A stretch of 64,000 nt of DNA from an uncultured Clostridia bacterium (GTDB taxonomy: Bacteria; Bacillota; Clostridia; UMGS1883), in assembly GCA_934454525.1 (NCBI GenBank), contig CAKSFM010000008.1, forward strand, positions 1 to 64,000, in the 5' to 3' direction. The position numbers were made by a program, and so were the translations under genes. The number at the start of each line of letters is the position of its first letter. Positions within the stretch are counted from its first letter, which is position 1. The notes beneath the pieces were generated by a model. That model ran no database searches. It had not been told where the DNA came from and saw only the letters and a program-made list of their open reading frames with translations. This document shows positions 7,861 to 16,722 of this stretch, one piece after another.

Positions 7861-10800
7861 ATGATGAAAAGATTGATTGCATCATTGCTTTTTGTCTTCT
7901 CCCTCTGCATTGCTCTGCTTGGCACTGCCGCTTATGCAGAGGCTTCCGATTTTCAGATTGAAGACGGCGTACTGACAGAGTGCTTCGGCTCGGTCGTAGA
8001 TGTCGTCATTCCCGACGGCGTCACCGCTATCGGGGAAAAAGCGTTTTCCGGGTGTATCTTCTTAAAAAGCGTAACAATTCCGGACAGTGTTACTTCTATC
8101 GGAAAGAATGCATTTTATGACTGCAGCAGCTTGACTAATGTATATGTAAGTGATTTAAAAGCATACATAAGCATTGATTTTGCCATCCCTTTTTCAAATC
8201 CAATGTATTATGCTGAAAACTTATATGTAAACGGCGAATTGTTGACTGGTGATGTTGTGATTCCCGACGGTGTCACCACTATTGGGAACTACGTATTTTA
8301 CAACCGCAACAATTTAACAAGCATTACTATTCCTGGCAGCGTTACCTCTATCGGGCACTATGCATTTCAAGGCTGCCGCGGTTTGACAAGTATCAACATT
8401 CCGGACAGCGTCTCTTCTATCGGCAGGTCTGCATTTGAAGGCTGCTCAAGATTGGCAAACATATCAATTCCGAATAGTGTTTCTTCTATCGGAAGTTCTG
8501 CATTTAAAGACTGCACCAAATTGACAAACATCAATATCCCGGACAGCGTTACTTTCATTGGAGAAGGCGCATTTCATGGCTGCAGTAGCCTAACAAGCAT
8601 TACCATTCCGGACAGCGTTTCTTCTATTGAATCTTCCTTATTTAGTGGTTGCAGTAGCCTAACAAGCATTACCATTCCGGATAGCGTTTCTTCTATTGAT
8701 TTCTGTGCATTTGAAGACTGCAGCAGCTTATCAAGCATAGCTATTCCGGATGGCGTTACTTCTATTGAAACTTTATTATTTAAAGGTTGCAGCAGCTTAA
8801 CAAGCATAGCCATTCCGGATAGCGTTACTTCTATCAAAAATTGTGCATTTGAAGACTGCAGCAGCCTAACAAGCATTACCATTCCGGACAGCGTTTCTTC
8901 TATTGATTTCTGTGCATTTGAAGACTGCAGCAGCTTATCAAGCATAGCTATTCCGGACAGTGTTACTTCCATTAGAGGAGGCGCATTTAACGGCTGCAGT
9001 AGCCTAACAAACATTACCATTCCGGACAGCGTTTCTTCTATTGAATCTTCCTTATTTAGTGGTTGCAGTAGCCTAACAAGCATTACCATTCCGGACAACG
9101 TTTCTTCCATTGGTCAAGGTGCATTTAACGGCTGCAGCAGCTTAACAAATATAGTAATCCCCAATGGTGTAACAATCATAGATCTATATACTTTTTCCGG
9201 ATGCAGTAGTTTAACAAGCATTACTATTCCGAGCAGTGTTACCTCTATCGGGTACTATGCATTTTATGAGTGCAGCAGTTTATCGAATGTGTACATAAGT
9301 GATTTAAAAGCATATCTGCAAATTGATTTTCCAATAGGCACTGATTCGCCGTTATATTACGCTCCGAACTTATACCTGAATGGTGAGTTATTATCCGGAG
9401 ATATCACGATTCCCGATGGTGTTACCAGAATCCCTAATTATTTATTCTATAAAAGCAAAAACATAACAGGCATAGTCATCCCGGATAGTGTTACTTCTAT
9501 CGGCACATCTGCATTTGAGGATTGCAAAAGTTTGACGAATGTAGTCATTGGTAATGGGCTTGAAACCATTGGCTACCATTCATTTAACAACTGTATTAAT
9601 TTGAAAAGTATTAATATCCCGAACAGCGTTACAGGCATTGGCTACCGTGCATTTTTCGGGTGCAGCAGTCTTACAAGCATAGTAATTCCGGATAGTTTCA
9701 GGTGTATTGTTGGTGAGGCATTTGCGTGTACCGGTCTAATAAGCATAACTATTCCTGACAGCATTACATCAATAGGCGTCTGGGCATTTGCCGGGTGTGA
9801 TAGTTTAACGAATGTGTACATAACCGATTTAAAAGCATACCTGCAAATTGAATTTGAATCCAGAGAATCGATTCCGACATACTATGCCCCGAATTTATAC
9901 CTGAATGGCGAGTTACTATCCGGCAATATCACGATTCCCGATGGTGTCACTAAAATTCCTGATTATATATTCCATAACAATAAAAATATAACAGGTGTAA
10001 CCATTCCGGACAGCGTTACTTCCATTGGAGAAAGTGCATTTTCCGGGTGCTCCGGTTTGACAAGCGTCAATATCCCGGACAGTGTTACTTCCATTGGAGA
10101 AAGCGCATTTAAAGATTGTTCCGGTTTGACAAACGTCAATATCCCGAACAGCATTTCTTCCATTGAGGAAAGTATATTTTCCGGGTGCAGCAGTTTATCA
10201 AACATTACTATTCCAAGCAGTGTTACTTCTATTGGCAACCGCGCATTTTCCTGGTGTAGTAGTTTAACAAACATTACTATTCCAAGCAGTGTCACCTCCA
10301 TTGACAAAAATGCGTTTTTCGAATGTAGCAGTTTAACAAGTATTACTATTCCAAGGAGTGTTACCTCCATTGGCGAAGGTGCGTTTTCTGGATGTAGCAG
10401 ATTGGTAAACATTACTATTCCAAGCAGTGTTGCTTCCATTGGCGAAGGTGCGTTTGCCCGTTGCGGAAGCATTTTTGTTGATGAAGCAAACCCTGACTAC
10501 AGTTCTTCGGACGGAAATTTATACAACAAGGATAAGTCGGTTATACTTCATTGTTCTGACAGAGAAAGTTTTGAAATTCCCGGCAGCGTAATTTCTATCG
10601 GTGGTTATGCATTTTCCGGGTGCAGCAGTTTAAAAAGCGTCACTATCCCGGACAGTGTTACCTCCATTGGCAAAAATGCGTTTTCCGAGTGTTCCGGCTT
10701 AACAAGTATCAATGTTCCGAACGGCGTCACTTCTATTGGTAATGCGGCTTTCTCAGGCTGCAGCAAATTAACAAACATCAATATTCCCAACGGCGTTACT

Positions 10801-13251
10801 TCTATCGGCGATGAAACCTTTTGGCTATGCAGCAGTTTAAAAAGCATCAATATTCCCGACAGTGTTACTTCCATTGGCAGTCAGGTATTTTGCTATTGTT
10901 CCGCGTTAGGAACTATCAATATCCCAAAAAGCGTTACAAGCATTGGTTACAGGGCGTTTACCCGGTGCGGAAACATTTATGTTGATGCAGAAAATGCTGA
11001 CTACAGCTCTTCGGACGGAAATCTGTACAATAAGGATAAAACTGTTTTGATTCGCTATTCCGGCGGTAAACAGTTTGATATACCGACCAGTGTTACCTCT
11101 ATTGATGATTATGCGTTTGAGGATTGCTTCAGTTTAAAATCCGTTAATATTCCGGACAGTGTTACCGAAATTGGAAACAATGCATTTCGCCAATGCTTAG
11201 GTTTAACAAGCATAACAATTCCTAACAGTGTCACTTCAATTGGCTATTCTGCATTCTCCTATTGCCACAATTTAACAACGATATCGTTCATGGGCGATGC
11301 ACCGGAGTTTGATGTTTCTGCAATTCCCGATTCAAGCGCGCTGACCGCATATTACCCTGTCGGGAAAAAGGAAAGCTATGCCGCGGCAATGAAGCAATTC
11401 CCGAATGTGAAATGGCGTGTGCAGGGCGGCGGCTGTGAGCACAATTGGGGTGCATGGAAGATTACAAAGAGCCCCACGCGGACGGAAAACGGACTGGCTG
11501 AAAGAATTTGCACATTCGACAGCTCGCATAAGGAAACGGTGATTTTGCCGTTGCTGACCGATGCATCCGTTTGGACAAAAGGCACGTATGTTGCGCCGAC
11601 CTGCGGCAAGGAGGGTTCACAGGAATATACTTCAATCTACGGCACTGTTACGGAAACGCTTTCCGTAACCGAACATTCGTGGGGTGCATGGAGGATTACG
11701 CAGAACCCCACCCAAACGGAGACGGGCAAGGCGGAGCGAAGCTGCGGAAACGACAGCTCGCACAAGGACACTAAAGAACTGCCGGCACTGACCGATTCCA
11801 CCGTTTGGACAAAGGGCGCATATATTGCTCCGACCAACGATAAGAACGGTTCGCAGGAATACACCTCTGTTTACGGCACTGTTGTTGAAGCAATCCCGGC
11901 ATTGGGGCACAAATTCACCGTGCTTCAGCATGATGAAACAAAGCACTGGTACAAATGCGAGGACTGCGATGCGACATTCAACGAAGAAAACCACAAGGGC
12001 GGTCAGGCAACGAAAAAAGAAAAAGCGATATGCAGCGTGTGCAATGCGCAGTACGGAAAACTGCTGCCCGACTACGCTTTACCGGCAGATTTAAAGACGA
12101 CATACGGGGAAGCGTTATCCGACATCGCCCTCCCGACGGGCTGGAAATGGTCAGACCCGAGCATTGTGCCGACCGTTACAAACAACGGATACGAAGCATA
12201 TTACACAATCGAAAACGACGCGGATTACGACTGGACGAACGAAAACGGGTATGACGCGGCGGCAAAACAGATTAAACTGACGCTGACGGTCACGGTTGAA
12301 AAAGAGAAGCAGAAGCTTTCGTTTGAAAAAAGCAGCATAAACAAATACACAACCGATTCAGCTTTCACAAACGAGCTGACAAAAACAGCTGTTTTCGGCG
12401 CGGTGAGCTTTTCAAGCAGCAATGAAAATGTTGCAACGGTTGACAATAACGGCTTGATAACGATAAAAGGCACGGGAACGACCGATATAACCGCATCGGC
12501 GGCGGAAACCGAAACTCACAGCGCCGCAAGCGCGACATTTACGCTGAAGGTATCGAAAAAGGATTCCGGCGGCGGCGGTGGCGGCGGCGGTGACGGCGGC
12601 GGCGGAAGCCGCGGCTCGTCAATATCCGCTGCTCCCGGCGGAGCTAAAAAAGACGATACGCAAAGCAGCAATCAGACGGAGCAGACCGGTTCGGGCAGTC
12701 CTTTCAGCGATGTTCAAAAAAGCGACTGGTTCTATGAACCGATGAAATTCGTTTATTCAAACGGGCTGATGAAGGGCGTTTCGGACAATGAATTTGACCC
12801 GAACGGAGCAGTTAGCCGCGCGATGCTTGTAACGGTTCTTTACCGCATGGAAAAAGAGCCGCAGGCGCAGGCTTCCCCGTTCAGCGACATTGCAGGCGGC
12901 AGTTATTATGAAAAGGCTGTTGCATGGGCAAATGCAAACGGAATTGTCAAAGGCGTTTCGGACGCGGAATTTGCGCCGGATGAAAGCATCACGCGCGAGC
13001 AGATGGCAGCAATGATTTATCGGTATGCGGCTTACAGGAAAATGGATTTAAGCGCCGGGGAAAGCACGAACATTCTTTCCTATGCCGATTATTCCGACAT
13101 TTCCGACTATGCTGTTTCCGCAATGCGGTACGCGGCAGGCAGCGGCATTATCAACGGAATGACAGCCGACACGCTCAGCCCGAAAGGGATTTCAACAAGA
13201 GCGCAGGCAGCGGCAGTGTTCATGAGAGTCTTTAACTTATTCAACAAATAA
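7861..13251 (+). CDS. Giant BspA-type leucine-rich-repeat surface protein with SLH anchor
   Basis: An exported 1796-residue protein. The ATG at 7861 follows an AAGGAGC box and starts a signal peptide (residues 1-24). Residues about 25-1145 are about 45 BspA/LRR_5 repeats of roughly 23 residues with the pattern 'SLTSITIPDSVTSIGxxAFxGC'. Three islands of the type 'DLKAYLQIDF...YYAPNLYLNGELL' and two 'YSSSDGNLYNKDKT' inserts break the array. Next come two Trp-rich 'HNWGAWKIT' modules (about 1190-1345), a CxxC/His segment (1350-1400), an Ig-like domain (about 1480-1565), a Gly-rich linker (about 1570-1590) and three SLH domains (about 1613-1795) that bind pyruvylated wall polymer. CsaB at 19864 makes that modification. 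Adhesion to host or fibre is a common role of BspA proteins but is inferred here. Confidence 0.92.
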   Translation: MMKRLIASLLFVFSLCIALLGTAAYAEASDFQIEDGVLTECFGSVVDVVIPDGVTAIGEKAFSGCIFLKSVTIPDSVTSIGKNAFYDCSSLTNVYVSDLKAYISIDFAIPFSNPMYYAENLYVNGELLTGDVVIPDGVTTIGNYVFYNRNNLTSITIPGSVTSIGHYAFQGCRGLTSINIPDSVSSIGRSAFEGCSRLANISIPNSVSSIGSSAFKDCTKLTNINIPDSVTFIGEGAFHGCSSLTSITIPDSVSSIESSLFSGCSSLTSITIPDSVSSIDFCAFEDCSSLSSIAIPDGVTSIETLLFKGCSSLTSIAIPDSVTSIKNCAFEDCSSLTSITIPDSVSSIDFCAFEDCSSLSSIAIPDSVTSIRGGAFNGCSSLTNITIPDSVSSIESSLFSGCSSLTSITIPDNVSSIGQGAFNGCSSLTNIVIPNGVTIIDLYTFSGCSSLTSITIPSSVTSIGYYAFYECSSLSNVYISDLKAYLQIDFPIGTDSPLYYAPNLYLNGELLSGDITIPDGVTRIPNYLFYKSKNITGIVIPDSVTSIGTSAFEDCKSLTNVVIGNGLETIGYHSFNNCINLKSINIPNSVTGIGYRAFFGCSSLTSIVIPDSFRCIVGEAFACTGLISITIPDSITSIGVWAFAGCDSLTNVYITDLKAYLQIEFESRESIPTYYAPNLYLNGELLSGNITIPDGVTKIPDYIFHNNKNITGVTIPDSVTSIGESAFSGCSGLTSVNIPDSVTSIGESAFKDCSGLTNVNIPNSISSIEESIFSGCSSLSNITIPSSVTSIGNRAFSWCSSLTNITIPSSVTSIDKNAFFECSSLTSITIPRSVTSIGEGAFSGCSRLVNITIPSSVASIGEGAFARCGSIFVDEANPDYSSSDGNLYNKDKSVILHCSDRESFEIPGSVISIGGYAFSGCSSLKSVTIPDSVTSIGKNAFSECSGLTSINVPNGVTSIGNAAFSGCSKLTNINIPNGVTSIGDETFWLCSSLKSINIPDSVTSIGSQVFCYCSALGTINIPKSVTSIGYRAFTRCGNIYVDAENADYSSSDGNLYNKDKTVLIRYSGGKQFDIPTSVTSIDDYAFEDCFSLKSVNIPDSVTEIGNNAFRQCLGLTSITIPNSVTSIGYSAFSYCHNLTTISFMGDAPEFDVSAIPDSSALTAYYPVGKKESYAAAMKQFPNVKWRVQGGGCEHNWGAWKITKSPTRTENGLAERICTFDSSHKETVILPLLTDASVWTKGTYVAPTCGKEGSQEYTSIYGTVTETLSVTEHSWGAWRITQNPTQTETGKAERSCGNDSSHKDTKELPALTDSTVWTKGAYIAPTNDKNGSQEYTSVYGTVVEAIPALGHKFTVLQHDETKHWYKCEDCDATFNEENHKGGQATKKEKAICSVCNAQYGKLLPDYALPADLKTTYGEALSDIALPTGWKWSDPSIVPTVTNNGYEAYYTIENDADYDWTNENGYDAAAKQIKLTLTVTVEKEKQKLSFEKSSINKYTTDSAFTNELTKTAVFGAVSFSSSNENVATVDNNGLITIKGTGTTDITASAAETETHSAASATFTLKVSKKDSGGGGGGGGDGGGGSRGSSISAAPGGAKKDDTQSSNQTEQTGSGSPFSDVQKSDWFYEPMKFVYSNGLMKGVSDNEFDPNGAVSRAMLVTVLYRMEKEPQAQASPFSDIAGGSYYEKAVAWANANGIVKGVSDAEFAPDESITREQMAAMIYRYAAYRKMDLSAGESTNILSYADYSDISDYAVSAMRYAAGSGIINGMTADTLSPKGISTRAQAAAVFMRVFNLFNK
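7980..11290 (+). repeat. Tandem ~69-bp coding repeats with near-identical blocks
   Basis: The repeat array is visible in the DNA itself with a 69-bp period. Some blocks are almost identical over more than 100 bp, for example 8577-8700 compared with 8997-9110, and 8695-8750 compared with 8905-8955. Such identity implies recent duplication or gene conversion and makes copy number likely to vary between strains. Confidence 0.85.
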
Positions 13252-13261
13252 AAATACATGA

Positions 13262-13305
13262 AAAAGGGAGCGGTAAAATGCGATTTCATTTTGCCGCTCC
13301 CTTTT
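13262..13305 (+). terminator. Rho-independent terminator
   Basis: Perfect 19-nt arms (13262-13280 and 13287-13305, AAAAGGGAGCGG... and its complement) with a 6-nt loop, just after the giant repeat protein. Confidence 0.85.
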
Positions 13306-13394
13306 CTGCTGTTTCACGATATAACAACGGTGCGAAGTTCATAAGGAGAAAAAACAATTTATTACAGGCAGCGCTGCAAATTCTCCGATATTCA

Positions 13395-13423
13395 TTGACT
13401 TTTAATCTTCCATGTGGTATATT
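13395..13423 (+). promoter_or_regulatory. Sigma-A promoter for the second repeat protein
   Basis: TTGACT (13395-13400) and TATATT (13418-13423) are exactly 17 nt apart. Because the promoter covers the upstream in-frame start codons near 13412, it supports a start further down at 13505. Confidence 0.65.
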
Positions 13424-13504
13424 TTAGTAAGTAACTATCAGAACAGATTATTATGTTATCGCATGAGGTTAAAAATATGCGGTTTCAAAAGGGGATTTGC
13501 AATA

Positions 13505-15454
13505 ATGAAAGATAAATTTATCGGAAGCTTACGGTTAACCTCGTTTTTCAGGATTAAGGTTATCTGCTGCTTTATATTGTTTTTTTCACTTGCACAGGTA
13601 TATTCATATGCTGCAGACGGAACGGATGAAGGGTACATAAGAAAAGAATGTACAATAAATCTTATCACGGAGGGCGATATACCGAATGACCTTGCAGGCG
13701 CAGAACTTTTTTGGGTAGAGAATTATGATGAAGAAGGAAATTACAGCGAATACATTATACGGACATCGGATCTTAACTCAAGCATTACAATAGGATATAT
13801 GTATGACGTTGAAAGCGGACACGGAAGAATGCCGAATATCAGTCAGACTGAAACTTCGTCATGTATGTATGACATATATTTAAATACCGAAGACTTGTGG
13901 ATGAATTTTGGTAATCCGGACACTTGCAAGGACACATACAACGTGTATATAAGCTTCAGCGAAATAATGACTCCGTGGCTTTTTGTTGACGAAAACGGCA
14001 AACCGACCGCAGATATCGATAGTGTTTACAGCGATGATTACGGAAATATTCCCGAATTTGAACCGGGAACGCTTGTTTTGGGGGATAACACTTATATCGG
14101 GGATGTTAAATATGATTATGAAAAAGATGAATGCGGTGAGCCATCGGAAAAATACGACAGAGAGTACTTTACCGATTCTTTCGGCGATACATATACGTTA
14201 CTGTATAATGCCCCATGGGATCAGTACCGCGATCGGATTAAAACCATAATATTCTGGGGCGGAATATATAGAAGCAGCATTGACAACCTGCAGCTTGAAA
14301 AATACAAACAGGTTGAAAAATATGATGTAATCAGAGGGCGCTGTCAATCTGAGCAGCAATCTGAAACGTGCAGCGCAGAGGACGGCGTTCTGTATGACTT
14401 TGATAAAATCACGCTTCTGCGATATCCATGCAAAAAGAAAGATGAAAGCTTCATATTAAACACGGGTTCGAGCGAAAACGCTTTCAATGGCTGCTGTTTC
14501 CTGAAAAGAATTACAGTTACATCAAATGCGTCCTATTTCAGTATTGCAAATTGCCCAAGTCTGACCGATGTTGTTCTGCAGGAGGGCGTAGAGAGGTTAT
14601 ATTCACTTTACAAATGCACAAACTTAACGAATGTGACATTGCCGGAAAGCTTAACCCATATATACAGCCGGGCATTTTACGGATGCAAAAATCTGACAAA
14701 ACTTTTTATTCCCAAAAATGTAAATGATATTGATCCGTATGCATTTAGCCACTGCACTAAGCTGCGCGATCTTCGTATTGACGAAAACAATCAGTCATAC
14801 TGCATTGAAAACGGCTCAATTCTCAGCAAGGACAAAACGAAGCTGATTCTGTATCTTCCCTCCAATTCCGCCGCTGAGTATACCATTCCCAACAAGGTTA
14901 CAACCATAGGCAGGGAAGCGTTTTACAGAAGTAATAACTTAAACAAAATCAGGCTGTCCGATAACATAAAGACAATAGACCCATACGCATTTAATTCATG
15001 TGCAAACCTTTCGGAGATAATTGTTCCGAAAAGCCTGGAAACAGTTGGAAGTGGCGCTTTTTCTAACTGCGCTAAACTGAACAAAGTGTTTTATGAGGGA
15101 AGCGTGCGCGACTGGTTAAATATTACGATAGGTTATTCCAACAGTGATTTTACCGACGCCGTTAAGACATACGATTTTATCACAACATACTCATCATATA
15201 TCAGAAAGAACGGACTGATTCTGCTCACCTCAGCTATTCCCGACGCTGTGCCGGACACTGCGGATATACTGGTTGCTTCATACTCGGGCAGCAGACTTTT
15301 GGAGATTGGAAGCCTTTTTGAAAAAGGCGGCGATAACAGCGCCACATATTTGCTCAACGAAAAAGGCGTGACCGATATAAAGGTTTTTGTCTGGGATCGT
15401 TCCGCAAATATGATCCCGATAACATACTGCGAAAAAATAACGTTGTCGGAATAG
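13505..15454 (+). CDS. Secreted BspA-type leucine-rich-repeat protein
   Basis: A 649-residue protein starting at the ATG at 13505, preceded by AAAGGGGA; a longer reading from 13412 is excluded because it would begin in the promoter. Residues about 12-37 are a signal sequence ('VICCFILFFSLAQVYSYA'). The N-terminal half (40-320) is rich in acidic and aromatic residues and not recognised. Residues about 320-560 hold LRR_5 repeats ('LTNVTLPESLTHIYSRAFYGCKNLTKLFIPKNVNDIDPYAF') less regular than in the neighbour. There is no SLH, LPXTG or transmembrane anchor, so it is probably released or held non-covalently. It shares the 'NGSILSKDKTKLILY' insert type with the upstream gene, pointing to a common origin. 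Confidence 0.82.
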   Translation: MKDKFIGSLRLTSFFRIKVICCFILFFSLAQVYSYAADGTDEGYIRKECTINLITEGDIPNDLAGAELFWVENYDEEGNYSEYIIRTSDLNSSITIGYMYDVESGHGRMPNISQTETSSCMYDIYLNTEDLWMNFGNPDTCKDTYNVYISFSEIMTPWLFVDENGKPTADIDSVYSDDYGNIPEFEPGTLVLGDNTYIGDVKYDYEKDECGEPSEKYDREYFTDSFGDTYTLLYNAPWDQYRDRIKTIIFWGGIYRSSIDNLQLEKYKQVEKYDVIRGRCQSEQQSETCSAEDGVLYDFDKITLLRYPCKKKDESFILNTGSSENAFNGCCFLKRITVTSNASYFSIANCPSLTDVVLQEGVERLYSLYKCTNLTNVTLPESLTHIYSRAFYGCKNLTKLFIPKNVNDIDPYAFSHCTKLRDLRIDENNQSYCIENGSILSKDKTKLILYLPSNSAAEYTIPNKVTTIGREAFYRSNNLNKIRLSDNIKTIDPYAFNSCANLSEIIVPKSLETVGSGAFSNCAKLNKVFYEGSVRDWLNITIGYSNSDFTDAVKTYDFITTYSSYIRKNGLILLTSAIPDAVPDTADILVASYSGSRLLEIGSLFEKGGDNSATYLLNEKGVTDIKVFVWDRSANMIPITYCEKITLSE

Positions 15455-15459
15455 CCGAA

Positions 15460-15481
15460 AAACCGGTTCGGTTTTGTTTCA
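15460..15481 (+). terminator. Weak terminator hairpin
   Basis: AAAACCG and CGGTTTT arms around a 3-nt loop, followed by a T-rich run, directly after the stop at 15454. Confidence 0.45.
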
Positions 15482-15507
15482 AAAAATGTTCTTTTTTGTT
15501 ACGGCTC

Positions 15508-15536
15508 TTGAAAAGCAGAGGGAAATATAATATAAT
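15508..15536 (+). promoter_or_regulatory. Strong sigma-A promoter for the protease operon
   Basis: TTGAAA (15508-15513) and a perfect TATAAT (15531-15536) are exactly 17 nt apart, 46 nt upstream of the start codon at 15582. Confidence 0.78.
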
Positions 15537-15581
15537 CTGTTCAAGGAAAATTTATCAAAAAACTGCGTTAGGAGATTTTTA

Positions 15582-16697
15582 ATGACTTGTATATTTAAAC
15601 AGCTGACTGCCGCGGCAGTTATTTTCAGCTTTTGCACCGGCAGCGCATCTGCAGGCAATGTGAACGTTTCGGTAAACGGAAAGAAACTGTCGAATGCATC
15701 ATTTATTCAGGACGGAGTGACCTATGTTCCGCTGCGCGAGGTGGCTGAAACCCTTGGTGCAAACGTCACATGGAACGAAGCGTCCTCCGAGGTTAATGTG
15801 ACGCTTCAGGACGCAACACAGGTTTTGAATCTGCTGGGTGAAAGCGTTGTTGCAATCGCCGGGAATTACAAGCAGGGCGTATCGTTTGAGGCGGCACAGT
15901 ATAAAGATTCCACCGCTCACGGCACAGGCGTGATAATCAAGTCAAACGGCACAATTCTCACGAATGCCCATGTCGTTAAAGATATCGAAAATATAACCGT
16001 TATTTTCAGAAACGGGGAAAGTTATCCGGGAACGGTTGAAAATGTCGATGAGCTGAGCGATCTGGCAGTTGTTAAGATCAATAAGCTTGGACTTAAACCG
16101 ATTGTGCTCGCATCGCCGAACGATATTTTATGGGGCGAAACAGTGCTGGCGGTCGGAACGCCGCTGTCGCTTTCAATGAGGAACACCGTTACCAAGGGCA
16201 TAATAAGCGGAATCGGCGTTCCCCTTACAGGCGCATATTATCCGATGCTGCAGACAGACGCTGCAATAAATGCCGGCAACTCCGGCGGCCCGCTTGTTGA
16301 TATGCGCGGCAGACTTGTGGGGATAAACTCCTCCAAATACTCCGGATTGGGCATTGAAGGACTTGCCTTTGCCATCGGAGTGGATACCGTTTCCTTTGTT
16401 TTGGATCAGTTTGAAAAAAACGGGCGCGTTCTCAGACCGGATATCAGCGCAGCGCTTGAAGAATCATGGGAGGCAAAGCGCGGACTTCCGACACACAAAG
16501 GACTTACCGTCAAGAGCTCGCAGAATCCGCTTCTGCTCCCCGGCGATGTTATAACAAGCGTGAACGGCGCTGAGATTCACAGCATAATAGAATATAACAA
16601 AGCTTTGCGCGATACCTGCTCCGGCGGGGAAATTGTACTCGGATGCACCAGAAACGGCAGCAAAATATCTGTTACAATAGTTCCGGCATTTAAATAG
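15582..16697 (+). CDS. HtrA-like serine protease with N-terminal stalk domain
   Basis: An exported 371-residue trypsin-like protease. After the signal peptide (1-24), residues about 27-76 form a copper-amine-oxidase N-terminal-type domain ('VNGKKL...DGVTYVPLREVAETLGANVTWNEASSEVNV'), usually a wall-facing stalk. The protease domain (about 82-275) has the full triad: His130 in 'LTNAHVVKD', Asp160 in 'DELSDLAVVKI' and Ser234 in 'NAGNSGGPLVD'. A C-terminal PDZ-like segment (about 290-371, 'LLLPGDVITSVNGAEI') completes the DegP/HtrA plan. The role is probably quality control of exported proteins. It shares the stalk-domain type with the next gene, 25 nt downstream and surely in the same operon. 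Confidence 0.9.
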   Translation: MTCIFKQLTAAAVIFSFCTGSASAGNVNVSVNGKKLSNASFIQDGVTYVPLREVAETLGANVTWNEASSEVNVTLQDATQVLNLLGESVVAIAGNYKQGVSFEAAQYKDSTAHGTGVIIKSNGTILTNAHVVKDIENITVIFRNGESYPGTVENVDELSDLAVVKINKLGLKPIVLASPNDILWGETVLAVGTPLSLSMRNTVTKGIISGIGVPLTGAYYPMLQTDAAINAGNSGGPLVDMRGRLVGINSSKYSGLGIEGLAFAIGVDTVSFVLDQFEKNGRVLRPDISAALEESWEAKRGLPTHKGLTVKSSQNPLLLPGDVITSVNGAEIHSIIEYNKALRDTCSGGEIVLGCTRNGSKISVTIVPAFK

Positions 16698-16722
16698 AAT
16701 CAAATATGAAAGGAATTGAAAG

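Noticed and set aside
8000..11290. CRISPR-like regular repeats
   Set aside because: The repeats are in frame, encode LRR_5 units and have no unique spacers of constant length.
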